From the NCBI RefSeq assembly GCF_900167015.1, contig NZ_FUXX01000020.1, positions 1 through 46,645 of the forward strand: a stretch of DNA of 46,645 nt, given 5' to 3'. Of the stretch, positions 33,518-42,535 are shown in pieces. Origin of the DNA: Succinivibrio dextrinosolvens DSM 3072. GTDB lineage: Bacteria > Pseudomonadota > Gammaproteobacteria > Enterobacterales > Succinivibrionaceae. Position numbers and translations under genes: made by a program. Each line of letters opens with the position of its first letter. Position 1 is the first letter of the stretch. The notes under the pieces are model-generated. The model made no database searches, was not told where the DNA came from, and worked only from the letters and a program-made list of their open reading frames with translations.

Positions 33518-35155
33518 TCAGGCCATATCTTTATCCACAATTTTATATCTGACTATTTTTCTATTGTCATTCGATCCATCAAAGACACATGCAATTTGAA
33601 CAAGCTCTCTTGCCTCTAGATATTCTGAACCATATTCCTTCTCTCTAATCTGATTTACGGCTTCCTCTAGTAGAGAATCTACGTTATTACCGTCATCAGA
33701 GTATTTCAGCTCAAGGACAATTCTTCTTTTATCAAGATTTATAAGAATATCGCTTCTTCCTTTAAAGTTGTGTTGCTCTGCTCTAACATCAACACCTTTA
33801 CCCATCAGATAAACCTGGATAATAGCTCTGAGAGATGGTTCATCATGTATAACCTGATTTCTATCATAAACAACAGCTGAAAGTACACTATTTAATAAAA
33901 CTATTAGTTCATCAGCTGAGCTTGTTTCTAAAAGATTAACATTATTGTAGGTAACAATTTCTACGGCTTTTGAGAATAGTTTTAGTCCTAGAAGTCTGCA
34001 CAGGGCAGTTGATACTTCTTTGTTTGCAAATCCAAGTAACAATGTAGAACGATTCTGGTTGATATCTGATTTTAGTGTCAGATATCCTGTCTGACACATA
34101 AGAACATTCTCATTGATATTCAGTAGCGAGGTTGGATTAACGAAATCGTCATAAATGACTTCGATCTCTGAAGTCTGGAATTTTTTAAGATCGATTTCGT
34201 GAGATTCCATGTAGTTTCTAAGAATCGATGGTATGCCGCCAACATCGTACCAGTAATCTCCAAAAAAGACCTCTTTGTCAGAAGCCAGTGTCTGTAGGAA
34301 TGTGTTTACAGAGTAGGTGGAAAAAACTTTGTTTCGAAATTTGTTGTCAAAACAATAGCTGTCATAGTGCTCAGCCATTCTGTCCAAAAGAGATTCTATT
34401 TCAGAATCAGTAACTAAATCTGGAGTTTTTTTATTCTCGAAAGCTGCACCTAGTTTTAAATAATCAATGTAAAATCTCTTAATTTCTTCTCTTGTGAAAC
34501 CGATCATCTGAGAGAAAGAATGCTCATAACTTAAATCTTTTATATCTGATCCTACAGAAAAGATTGATACATCCTTAAGACGGGTTACACCTGTTACAGC
34601 AAGAAATTTAATATGTTTTTCTCCTTTTAATACAGCATAGAATTTGCGAATAAGATTTCTGAAATCTTCATAAAGCTTAGGAGTATTTATATTTGCTGTT
34701 AGCTGGCAGTCATATTCGTCAATAAGCAGAACAATCTGCAAATCATCAGGCATAGCTGTGAAAAGATTTCTTAAAAGATTATCTAGCTTTGAATCATCAG
34801 TATATTTTTTTATATTTAATTTTGCTGCGAAATCTCGAATGGTCTGGCATATACTGTAATTAAACTCGTCAACATCTGTTGTTGAGTATTTAAGAAAGCT
34901 CAGATGCAGGACAGGATATTTATCCTGAGTCCACTTGTCATAAATCCATGTTCCTTTAAAGTAAGGCTCAACTCCTTTTTCAAAAAGGGTTCCGATTGTG
35001 TTTAAAGTTAGAGATTTACCAAAGCGGCGAGGACGAGAAAAAAATACACGTTCATGTTTTTTTATAAGATTATAGATATATTCAGTTTTATCTATATAGA
35101 TACAATTGTTCTGAATAAATTTTTCTATATTTTCTGATGACGCAATTTCTTTCAT
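33518..35155 (-). CDS. AAA-ATPase-like protein with C-terminal PD-(D/E)XK nuclease domain
   Basis: A 545-aa protein of the AAA-ATPase_like/PDDEXK_9 architecture common in gut anaerobes. The N-terminus has the family opening IYIDKTEYIYNLI and the degenerate Walker A SRPRRFGKSLTLN (about 39-51), followed by Walker B VLLIDEYD. The C-terminus (about 475-510) has the nuclease-like core GRSDILINLDKRRIVLELKYSD (Asp, then ELK). The function is unknown; such proteins are often found in multiple divergent copies per genome and may act in defence or on mobile DNA. It appears complete and is a monocistronic gene on the minus strand. Confidence 0.85.
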   Translation of the reverse strand: MKEIASSENIEKFIQNNCIYIDKTEYIYNLIKKHERVFFSRPRRFGKSLTLNTIGTLFEKGVEPYFKGTWIYDKWTQDKYPVLHLSFLKYSTTDVDEFNYSICQTIRDFAAKLNIKKYTDDSKLDNLLRNLFTAMPDDLQIVLLIDEYDCQLTANINTPKLYEDFRNLIRKFYAVLKGEKHIKFLAVTGVTRLKDVSIFSVGSDIKDLSYEHSFSQMIGFTREEIKRFYIDYLKLGAAFENKKTPDLVTDSEIESLLDRMAEHYDSYCFDNKFRNKVFSTYSVNTFLQTLASDKEVFFGDYWYDVGGIPSILRNYMESHEIDLKKFQTSEIEVIYDDFVNPTSLLNINENVLMCQTGYLTLKSDINQNRSTLLLGFANKEVSTALCRLLGLKLFSKAVEIVTYNNVNLLETSSADELIVLLNSVLSAVVYDRNQVIHDEPSLRAIIQVYLMGKGVDVRAEQHNFKGRSDILINLDKRRIVLELKYSDDGNNVDSLLEEAVNQIREKEYGSEYLEARELVQIACVFDGSNDNRKIVRYKIVDKDMA

Positions 35156-35495
35156 AAAATAGTCCTTTCTATACTGGATTTAATTATAACAAGACTCTCT
35201 CCGATACGTGCTGAGGTTATCTTATTTTTTTTAGATATGTTGTTTTTATACTTATATATAAGGATCTTTTCCCTATAAAAATGTAAAGAACCACCGATTG
35301 CTCCCTCATAAAAATGTATTACTTCTCTTTTTCTTATTGTTATTTCTGCATTTTTTTATAAAAAGATCTTTCTATCATCTATAATGAAAATATCAGAGCC
35401 TATGACCGATATTAGAATACAGGCTCTAAAAGATTTAAATACATATAAAGCAAACAGCCAGGGTATTCTCCTTTTACATAAGGTTTAAAATTATT
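35156..35495. other. Intergenic region upstream of a secreted-protein gene
   Basis: No gene is seen. A TATAAT is at 35380-35385 without a clear -35. A 7-bp inverted repeat, AGAGCCT (35395-35401) and AGGCTCT (35421-35427), lies just downstream and could form a 5' leader hairpin on the transcript reading right. The rest is AT-rich. Confidence 0.4.
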
Positions 35496-36446
35496 ATGAC
35501 GTTCAGATCCAGATTTTTTAAAAGTATTCTGTTATTGCCTGCACTGTGTATGACTCCATCATATGCAGCAATGCAGTCTGGATGGGAGCTGTCAACCTCA
35601 TATATCTGGAGACTTGCTGATGATTCTGACTATGTCTTTACAAAAGGATCTCCTGCAAAGATTCTTCAGATGGACAGAACTATACGACACAGACAGGCAG
35701 TTCTGAATGTCGTTCAGTCATTAACTAAAAAATTTACTTTCCGTGTGGGCTGTATGTATCAGAGTCAGACTCCAGCCTTGGGACTTGATCTGACTACTTT
35801 AGACATAGGCATTCGCGATCTTGAGCGCGGATTTGTATATGCAAGAGTAATTGTAGATAACGGACAGGAGTATTCTCTGCGAGGTGAAATCATTCCTCCT
35901 GCAAGGATCATATTTGCTCCGCTAACTGCAGCTCAGGAAAAGAAACTTTCTGATCTGTTTTTGCAGCTATCTGAAGGCGGTAGTCTGAAATTTGCTGTTC
36001 TTCAGGGAGAGAATACCGATCCGCGAGTCTATAAGATTCCACTTGAAGGCTTTTTTGATATATCAAAAACAGTTCTTGATGACTGCAGGAATTTAAGTTC
36101 TCTTGCAAAAGATCACCGTGGACCAGTTGCTTTATTACCTGATTATATTTCTAAAGAGCCTAAAGGTCTTGCTCCTAAGGATTACTCTGTAAAGCCAAAG
36201 AAAGGCTCAGACGGATTAACACCTGAACCGGATGTGCCTGAAGACACTATTGATCCTGTAAGTGAGCCGCAGACAAAAGAAGCTGAGCCTGAAATCAAGC
36301 CATTTGAGCCTGGTGGTGGAGCCGCATCAATCGGTGAAGATGGAAAACCAATCATGGCAACAGAAGAAAAGACTGAAGAGAGCAATCTCGGAACAGCAAA
36401 ATCAATGCAGATTGGTGATGACGGCAAGCCTGTAGAACAGCAGTAG
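35496..36446 (+). CDS. Hypothetical secreted or periplasmic protein with acidic C-terminal repeats
   Basis: A 316-aa protein with a clear Sec signal peptide (Lys/Arg start, SILLLPALCMTPSYA, likely cleaved after residue 24). The mature part has a domain of about 190 residues with alternating strands (LRGEIIPPARIIFAPLT; LSEGGSLKFAVLQG) and no known motif. The C-terminal third is disordered and rich in Pro, Glu, Asp and Lys. It contains two copies of IG(E/D)DGKP(I/V) separated by about 30 residues. The function is not recognised. It sits alone and ends at a shared hairpin with the gene on the opposite strand. Confidence 0.65.
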   Translation: MTFRSRFFKSILLLPALCMTPSYAAMQSGWELSTSYIWRLADDSDYVFTKGSPAKILQMDRTIRHRQAVLNVVQSLTKKFTFRVGCMYQSQTPALGLDLTTLDIGIRDLERGFVYARVIVDNGQEYSLRGEIIPPARIIFAPLTAAQEKKLSDLFLQLSEGGSLKFAVLQGENTDPRVYKIPLEGFFDISKTVLDDCRNLSSLAKDHRGPVALLPDYISKEPKGLAPKDYSVKPKKGSDGLTPEPDVPEDTIDPVSEPQTKEAEPEIKPFEPGGGAASIGEDGKPIMATEEKTEESNLGTAKSMQIGDDGKPVEQQ

Positions 36447-36463
36447 AGATTCAAAAAATGCAA

Positions 36464-36491
36464 ACGGGAAAGAACTTTCGCTCTTTCCCGT
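36464..36491. terminator. Bidirectional terminator
   Basis: ACGGGAAAGA (36464-36473) and TCTTTCCCGT (36482-36491) form a 10-bp perfect stem with an 8-nt loop between convergent genes. A T-rich tail occurs on the minus strand (TTTGCATTTTTT). Confidence 0.75.
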
Positions 36492-36518
36492 GCATCTTTA
36501 ATCCTCCCTTAGAAGATA

Positions 36519-36911
36519 TCAGAAGAAATACTGTAGCATCAGCGACCATGCGACGTAGCCTAAACATGCAAGTAACATGATTGGGACTGCAATTGAGAAT
36601 ATATCTCTGATAATGTATCCAAAGTCCTGAATCATTGCTCCGCAGAATACGAATGGAGCCTTCATCTTCTGAGTCATATTAAGCTTATCAAATTCAGCTT
36701 TAAATTCGCTCCAGCTTATCTGATTCCTGAAGAAAGCAAATACGAAGCTGTAGTCCTCATTATCATTAACGTTATCATCAGGGAAGAACTGATCATCTGC
36801 AAAAGGATCATCATCTAAACCTGAGATCTGGACTTTCTTCTTTGGAATCTCAAAATGCCAGTCAGAAGAATGCATGTGTTCTGGAGAAATTAATCTGTTG
36901 GTTATAGTCAT
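36519..36911 (-). CDS. Hypothetical small membrane protein
   Basis: A 130-aa protein. The first 60 residues are polar and very acidic (PFADDQFFPDDNVNDNED). The C-terminal third has one or two hydrophobic segments (IIRDIFSIAVPIMLLACLGYVAWSLML, about 100-126), which suggests a tail-anchored inner-membrane protein. GGAGGT lies before the ATG at 36911. The family is not recognised. It is convergent with the secreted-protein gene. Confidence 0.6.
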   Translation of the reverse strand: MTITNRLISPEHMHSSDWHFEIPKKKVQISGLDDDPFADDQFFPDDNVNDNEDYSFVFAFFRNQISWSEFKAEFDKLNMTQKMKAPFVFCGAMIQDFGYIIRDIFSIAVPIMLLACLGYVAWSLMLQYFF

Positions 36912-37541
36912 AACGACCTCCAGTAGCTACTTATGTTTGTTTGACTGCTGTGGAAACTTTAAAATTTAAAAAGCAAAAAAAGTTAAAGCAAAATATTTCC
37001 ACCTTGCATTTTAAGAATAGTTCAGTTTTAAAAAATTGCCTTATCCTATTTATTAAACTTTTGTTGTTTGAGAGAATTATTTCATTTTTTTATAAGTCTG
37101 CACTATGTTTGTTCAATAATGCACTGAAAAATAACAAAATCTAAAATACTATATTTGAATTTATAATAATATATTATACAAGCTATGGTTACAAAAAAAT
37201 GACTTTGTAAATTTAATTTGCCTAATATTGTCAAAAGTAGTAACTATTACTATTAATTTTTTTTCGTAAACGTTTGATTCTATCTTACTGACACAGGCGT
37301 AATCTTTATTTAAGTCACTTTATATTAGTTTGGACTTGTCTGATAAAAAATTGCATTTTCTTTTGTTCCTTAGGATAGACTTAGAAAACACCTTTTGTAT
37401 TGTTTTTTAAACAAAAAAGCTGTTATTCGAGAACTGTCTTTTTATATTGCTTTCATATAGTTATTACGGTTTTTCACAAAAAATGCCCCCTTTAGCCGGA
37501 GTCCTGTTTTTTTTTACCTGATAATGGTGCCCGAGGTAAAA
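36912..37541. other. Long AT-rich intergenic region upstream of the trb operon
   Basis: About 630 bases with very high A+T. A 67-codon open frame at 36941-37144 is Lys/Phe/Leu-rich with no ribosome site or family match, so I treat it as chance. An 8-bp palindrome AAACGTTT is at 37268-37275. The trb promoter must lie here but no convincing -35/-10 pair was found. This may be the left junction of the conjugative element. Confidence 0.4.
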
Positions 37542-38498
37542 ATGAATAGCACATATGATCTGCACAAAGATAATCTCTACAGCTCTCTTTATGAGACCCT
37601 GGGGGAGAGAATCATCAGCTCCTTTGATAAAAAGAATATTGAAGAGCTGATGCTTAATCCTGATGGAAGACTGTTTGTTAAATATGCAGACGGACATTGT
37701 GCGCATGAGGATACGTTATCAGAGGCTCGTTCTGAAATTGTTGTAAGAACAGTGGCTTCTATCAATAACATGGATATTGATATTAAGGCTCCCATTGTGG
37801 AGTGTGAGCTTGAAAGATTCAATGCCAGATTCTCTGCACTGATGCCTCCCTTATCTAAGGGAACCTGTTTCTGTATTAGAGTTTTAAAGGCATTGAACTT
37901 AAGTTTTGACGAGCTTGTTTCATGTAACTTTATTACTGAAAGACATGCAGAGATAATTGATAGTCTCATAAAGAAGCGTATGAATTGTCTTATATGCGGA
38001 CAGACAGGCTGTGGCAAGACCAGTTTCATCAATTCGATATTAAACAGAATCGCTTTACTGGATCCTGCCTGTCGCATTATCTGTATTGAAGATACTCCAG
38101 AACTGAAATTAAGCATTGATAACAGTGTCAGTCTTTTTACCTCAAAAAATATTTCAATGAGCGCGCTTCTCAGGACCTCTCTAAGATTGAGTCCAGACAG
38201 AATTGTTATAGGAGAAGTTCGTTCAGCTGAGGCATTGGATATGATTGATGCCTTTTCTACCGGTCATAAGGGAGGTGTTGCCTCGATTCATGCTGGCTCT
38301 GCTCTTCAGTGTCTGGACAGATTAAAGCTTTTAATCTCCAAACATCCTTATGCTCCGAAGAAAGGAATAGAAGAGCTAATTGCTCTGTCTTTAGATGCAA
38401 TCATTGTTTTGGGTAAGTCCCCGAATCGTCATGTGGAAAACATTGTTTATATAAAAGGCTACAACATTAAAGGCTATACGCTTGATTACGTTATCTGA
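37542..38498 (+). CDS. trbB: Conjugative transfer ATPase TrbB (VirB11 family)
   Basis: A 318-aa hexameric cytoplasmic ATPase of the P-type conjugative type IV secretion system. It has an N-terminal domain with EELMLNPDGRLFV, Walker A GQTGCGKTS (153-161), the Asp box region CIEDTPEL, Walker B RIVIGEVRSAEALDMIDAF, and the His box GGVASIHAGS, as in TrbB. It powers pilus biogenesis and substrate transfer. The ATG at 37542 with GAGGT at 33-37 of that line is preferred to the upstream in-frame ATG at 37524. It is the first gene of a nine-gene trb operon. Confidence 0.94.
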   Translation: MNSTYDLHKDNLYSSLYETLGERIISSFDKKNIEELMLNPDGRLFVKYADGHCAHEDTLSEARSEIVVRTVASINNMDIDIKAPIVECELERFNARFSALMPPLSKGTCFCIRVLKALNLSFDELVSCNFITERHAEIIDSLIKKRMNCLICGQTGCGKTSFINSILNRIALLDPACRIICIEDTPELKLSIDNSVSLFTSKNISMSALLRTSLRLSPDRIVIGEVRSAEALDMIDAFSTGHKGGVASIHAGSALQCLDRLKLLISKHPYAPKKGIEELIALSLDAIIVLGKSPNRHVENIVYIKGYNIKGYTLDYVI

Positions 38499-38528
38499 TT
38501 TTTTCCTTTAGAACAAATAAACGAAAAG

Positions 38529-38558
38529 GCTGTCTTAAAGTCAGTCTTTAAGTGCAGC
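38529..38558 (+). promoter_or_regulatory. Hairpin between trbB and trbC
   Basis: CTTAAAG (38534-38540) and CTTTAAG (38546-38552) pair around a 5-nt loop and are extended by GCTG / CAGC after a small internal loop. There is no T-run. It could mark an RNA-processing site or a modest attenuator separating pilin mRNA from the ATPase mRNA. Confidence 0.4.
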
Positions 38559-38624
38559 AAAATTTCCTGAATAAGCATTCTGTATTTCACCTGATGTGCT
38601 TTTTAATCATAACTGAGGTATGTA

Positions 38625-39083
38625 ATGAACAGATTTATAGTTACACTTGTTACTCTGGTTTCTCTGTGTGCTGTTGTTGGTTCTGCTTTTGCTGCAGATA
38701 CATCATCCAGCGCAGTTCTGCCGTATGAGAACTGGCTTAAGACTATTCAGAAATCTTTAACCGGTCCGGTGGCCTTCTCAATCTCCATTATCGGAATAAT
38801 CTCCTGTGGCGTGACTTTAATCTTTTCAGGCGGTGAGATTAACCGTTTCATGAAGTCTGTTATCTATCTTGTGTTTGTGATGACTCTGCTTGTTGGCGCA
38901 AACAGCTTTATGTCCAGTGTCTTTAATGGAGCAACCATTGCTTTTAGAGAATCAGATGAGCGTGTGGTTGAAAAGGTATATTCAGACTATTCAAGAAGAT
39001 GCCGTGTAAGTCATGTAAGCTCAGTCTTATATAAACAGAATGTCTGTTCACAGAATGGTGACGAGAATAGTGCCATAGCCTGA
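38625..39083 (+). CDS. trbC: TrbC-like conjugative pilin (VirB2 family)
   Basis: A 152-aa prepilin. The signal peptide ends in GSAFA (residue about 24). Two membrane helices of the mature pilin follow: TGPVAFSISIIGIISCGVTLIF and FMKSVIYLVFVMTLLVGANSFMSSVF, with the typical short basic loop GGEINRF between them. The C-terminal tail is hydrophilic and contains several Cys, and is longer than in RP4 TrbC, which is trimmed and cyclised. Whether trimming occurs here cannot be seen; no TraF-like peptidase is in the window. Confidence 0.85.
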   Translation: MNRFIVTLVTLVSLCAVVGSAFAADTSSSAVLPYENWLKTIQKSLTGPVAFSISIIGIISCGVTLIFSGGEINRFMKSVIYLVFVMTLLVGANSFMSSVFNGATIAFRESDERVVEKVYSDYSRRCRVSHVSSVLYKQNVCSQNGDENSAIA

Positions 39084-39111
39084 TAGTCTTTGCCTTTACC
39101 GATTATTTTTC

Positions 39112-39411
39112 ATGAATAAAAAACATCAGATCTATCCTTCATTATTAAGAGTACATACTCTCTTCGGCGCAGAAAGAACTCTGTTTCTGCTGTGGCTGAT
39201 GATGTGTATGCTGGGTTTTACTCTGAATATCTCATTATCAGGCTCAATAGAGACTGTATTAATGCTGTTTATAGGCTGGTGTGTAATTGCAAGACTTACG
39301 AGAGCAGATCCCTTGTTCAGACAGGTCTATATAAGAAACATCAGATACAGAGCTTTTTATCAGGCACAGCCATCTGAGTATTCAAAATACAAGAATAAAT
39401 ATAACCGATAA
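39112..39411 (+). CDS. trbD: TrbD-like inner-membrane protein (VirB3 family)
   Basis: A 99-aa protein with two adjacent membrane segments (about 22-60) after a short N-terminus that reads HQIYPSLLRVHTLFGAERTL; family members have a similar Pro/His-Arg pattern and the motif LxGAER. It is placed between trbC and trbE as in RP4 Tra2. VirB3-like proteins associate with the VirB4 ATPase. The stop is 2 bp before trbE. Confidence 0.85.
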   Translation: MNKKHQIYPSLLRVHTLFGAERTLFLLWLMMCMLGFTLNISLSGSIETVLMLFIGWCVIARLTRADPLFRQVYIRNIRYRAFYQAQPSEYSKYKNKYNR

Positions 39412-39413
39412 CT

Positions 39414-41861
39414 ATGCTTCTTCCATCCACCTTTATGCTATGCGGCATTATTCTTCTGCTGCTTTGTGCTTTTGTTACAGTTGGGCTTTTTCTTCCATAT
39501 AAGAGATTCTCAAGACAATACAGCTTTACTGATCTTCTGGACTATGCAGTATTAGGTCCAAAGGATACCGTAATTCTAAAAAACGGTGCTCTGATGAAGG
39601 TTTACAGAATCATTCCGGTATGTACTTCATATCTTAGTGAGCATGATGCTCATAAGATTCACTCTATGTTATGCAGCAGCATTAAAAAGCTGGATAAGAC
39701 CTATATGGTCAACTGCGATGTGATTCGTTCTGCTGATTTAGATAAGGAGGATTCTGTTTTTTTCGGTTCTAATGCTGCAAGACGTCTTTATGAGAAACGT
39801 TCAGAGTATTTTGAGCGTAACCGTACGTTTAAAAACGAATTCTTTATCAGCTTTACAAGATTAAACAGCTCAGTTGGTTCTGATGACATCATCTCATTAT
39901 TAAAAGGAGAGAAGTTCTTTAGGGAAAGTCTTATCTCTGAGATTGACTCATTTAATCATGAGGCTAAAAGCTTTATCGAAGGCTTCTCATCTGTATGTAA
40001 AATTAAGGAGCTGGGAATAAGTCATGGTAAGAATCAGAGAGAAAGCTCTGAGACTGTGAATTTTCTCTACAGCTGTATTAAGGGGGTAAATACTGCGCTT
40101 AGCTATCCTTCACATCGACCTCTTCTGGATACTTTACTTTCAAGTGAGGATTTTATTCCTGGAAAATGTCCAAAACTTGGGAACAGATATATCGGTGTTA
40201 TAAGTATTGATGGATTTCCTTTGACATCAGATTTTGGAATGCTCAAAGCCTTATGCACTCTTCCTTTTGAGTACCGTTTCTCAAACCGCTTTATCTCCTA
40301 CTCATCCATTGAGTCATCTTTAAAGCTGGCCTTGCTGCGTCGTCTCTGGATTCAGCGAAGGAAGTCATTTTTCTCCATGTTCTCATCCTCTGCGGACAGT
40401 GAGGTAAACAAAGATGCAGAGGAGATGGTGGAGAATGTTGATGAGGCAAGAAAGTCCATGGCCCAGAAAGAACATAATTTCGGTGCTCTGTCATCAACTC
40501 TGATTATTTTTGATGAATCCATTGAGTCTCTTGAGCGGAAGGCTCAGATGTCTCTTAAGGTCTTTGAAAAACTTGGCTTTAGTGGACGAGTGGAGACAGT
40601 TAACGCTACTGACGCGTACTTAGGCTCATTGCCAGGACACAGTATTGAGAATTTAAGACGAGCCATGGTTTCAGGTGAGGTTGTAGCTGATCTGATGCCT
40701 CTTCATAAAAATTATCTTGGGGAGAGACGGTCTCCGAATAAAGGCTATGGTGAGAGTGCACCTCATCTTATGACAGTGGTTTCATCCGATTCAGAGAAGG
40801 CTTATCTTAATCTGCACGTAAAGGATCTTGCAAACTGTCTGGTGGTCGGTCCTCCTGGAAGCGGCAAATCAGTCTTTTTAGGTTCTGTTCTTTTAAGCCT
40901 TCTGAAATATGAAGGCATGAAGATTTTTGCCTTTGATAAAGGTCAGTCCTTCTATGCTCTAAACAGATTCCTAAATGGACGTCATATATCTCTTAGTGAT
41001 GCATCTTCAGAGAGATTCTGTCCGCTTTATGATCTTGGAGATAAGTCAAAGATTACTGAAGGTGCTCTATTTATAGAGAAACTCTATGAATATGCTGGTA
41101 AAACACTAACAGATTCAGAGCGAGGTCTGATTTTCTCGACCGTAGAATTACTGTCTGAGAATCCTTCGTATAGGCACTCTTTAACTGATTTTTACAACCT
41201 TTTAAACAATACCGAGCTTAAAGGTTCATTAAGACAGTATATAAGGAGTGTTAATCCGCAGAGTCCTCTTGATGGCAACGAGAATCCTAACCTTAATTCT
41301 CCTCTGACCGTCTTTGAGTGCGGGAACTTTTTTGAGAGCGGAAACAGGAATCTCTATCCTGTTCTAAACTGCATTTTCTCTCAAATCAACAGCGAGATTC
41401 TGAAGGTTAAATCCTCTGCAATCATTATTGATGAGGCATGGCTGATGCTTTCAAACAGCTATTTCTGCTCACAGCTTCTCTCCTGGATTAAGACTGTAAG
41501 AAAGCACAATACCATGGTGATTCTGGCAACTCAGTCGGTTAATGATTTTGCAAGAGCAAAGCTTCTTGAAGATATCCTCGACTGTGTTAAGACCAGAATC
41601 TATCTGCCTAATGCAGATATAAAAAGTCCTTCTCTTAAGGAGCTTTACTCAAAGCTTGGCTTAAATGAGCTTCAGCAGCAGGATATTTTTGAGGGAACTC
41701 CTAAACGGGATCTCTTTCTTCATAAGGAAGGGAATTTCATGAAGTTCAATCTGGCCATATCAGAAAGTGAGCTTAAGCTTTTATCCTTCACTGCCAAGGA
41801 CCGTTCTGAACTGGATCTTCGCTTTAACAGTGAGGGCGGGGAATTTGTATGGGAGCTCTAA
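39414..41861 (+). CDS. trbE: Conjugative transfer ATPase TrbE (VirB4 family)
   Basis: An 815-aa ATPase, the largest and best-conserved part of type IV secretion systems. An N-terminal hydrophobic stretch (about 3-28) may anchor it. The C-terminal RecA-like domain has Walker A GPPGSGKS (479-486), Walker B AIIIDEAWLML (near 670) and TQSVNDFA. The FAFDKGQSFYAL and FECGNFFE segments are typical of TrbE/CagE. It energises pilus assembly with TrbB. It overlaps trbF by 13 bp. Confidence 0.95.
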   Translation: MLLPSTFMLCGIILLLLCAFVTVGLFLPYKRFSRQYSFTDLLDYAVLGPKDTVILKNGALMKVYRIIPVCTSYLSEHDAHKIHSMLCSSIKKLDKTYMVNCDVIRSADLDKEDSVFFGSNAARRLYEKRSEYFERNRTFKNEFFISFTRLNSSVGSDDIISLLKGEKFFRESLISEIDSFNHEAKSFIEGFSSVCKIKELGISHGKNQRESSETVNFLYSCIKGVNTALSYPSHRPLLDTLLSSEDFIPGKCPKLGNRYIGVISIDGFPLTSDFGMLKALCTLPFEYRFSNRFISYSSIESSLKLALLRRLWIQRRKSFFSMFSSSADSEVNKDAEEMVENVDEARKSMAQKEHNFGALSSTLIIFDESIESLERKAQMSLKVFEKLGFSGRVETVNATDAYLGSLPGHSIENLRRAMVSGEVVADLMPLHKNYLGERRSPNKGYGESAPHLMTVVSSDSEKAYLNLHVKDLANCLVVGPPGSGKSVFLGSVLLSLLKYEGMKIFAFDKGQSFYALNRFLNGRHISLSDASSERFCPLYDLGDKSKITEGALFIEKLYEYAGKTLTDSERGLIFSTVELLSENPSYRHSLTDFYNLLNNTELKGSLRQYIRSVNPQSPLDGNENPNLNSPLTVFECGNFFESGNRNLYPVLNCIFSQINSEILKVKSSAIIIDEAWLMLSNSYFCSQLLSWIKTVRKHNTMVILATQSVNDFARAKLLEDILDCVKTRIYLPNADIKSPSLKELYSKLGLNELQQQDIFEGTPKRDLFLHKEGNFMKFNLAISESELKLLSFTAKDRSELDLRFNSEGGEFVWEL

Positions 41862-42535
41862 AAATGTTTTTACACAAAAAGAAAAATAACAGCTCTGTTA
41901 CTTTAAACAGTATCTCTAAAGAGCTTTATATGAGAAATGCCATTCCGATGGTTTTAGGTATTGGAGGTCTTGCTCTTGGCTTTTTCTCACTTGCTTACCT
42001 TATGGTCATCCATAAAGAGCCAAAAGTTATTCCATACATTGTAACAGTGGATCGACAGGGAAGTATTCTCGCTTCAGATGAGCTCAAGGCTAATGAGAAT
42101 ATTCCGGAAACAGCTGTTGCTGCCTTTATGTGTGATTTTATTGAAAAGGTGTTTTCTATCTGCCATGACTCTGATCTGCAGCGCGAGTATGTTCGCAGAG
42201 GGTACTCAATGGTTGATCTTGAAAGTCAGGCTCGTAGACATCTGGATGCCTACTATAACGGCTCTGAGCTCTTTAAATCCGGAATAAATACTTCACAGAC
42301 TGTAAAAATTGAGAGTGTCTCAAGACTTTCTGATAACAGCTTTGCGGTTGATTACACCCTTATTACCGAGAAGTTTGATGATCTCACTGAAAAGCATTAC
42401 AAGTCTGTCCTAAGCTACAGAATCGGCAGTATAAGCTTTGAGAATGTGGAGCAGCTGAGACTGAATCCTCTGTCATTGCTTATCTACGAGATTAAGACCT
42501 CAAGAAAAATAACCAAGGAGTCTGAGAATGCCTAG
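41849..42535 (+). CDS. trbF: TrbF-like conjugal transfer protein (VirB8 family)
   Basis: A 228-aa bitopic inner-membrane protein. It has one membrane helix (about 34-55, AIPMVLGIGGLALGFFSLAYLMV) and a periplasmic NTF2-like domain containing VIPYIVTVDRQG and the family-like LNPLSLLIYEIKTSRKI ending. It nucleates the periplasmic core of the secretion channel in the family. It overlaps trbE (13 bp) and trbG (8 bp). Confidence 0.9.
   Translation: MGALKMFLHKKKNNSSVTLNSISKELYMRNAIPMVLGIGGLALGFFSLAYLMVIHKEPKVIPYIVTVDRQGSILASDELKANENIPETAVAAFMCDFIEKVFSICHDSDLQREYVRRGYSMVDLESQARRHLDAYYNGSELFKSGINTSQTVKIESVSRLSDNSFAVDYTLITEKFDDLTEKHYKSVLSYRIGSISFENVEQLRLNPLSLLIYEIKTSRKITKESENA

Noticed and set aside
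36941-37144. A 67-codon open frame upstream of trbB
   Set aside because: No ribosome site, Lys/Phe/Leu-rich composition as expected of AT-rich noncoding DNA, and no family resemblance.
37589-38116. A 175-codon frame opposite trbB
   Set aside because: It is the antisense of the conserved TrbB ATPase with no start signal or recognisable domain.
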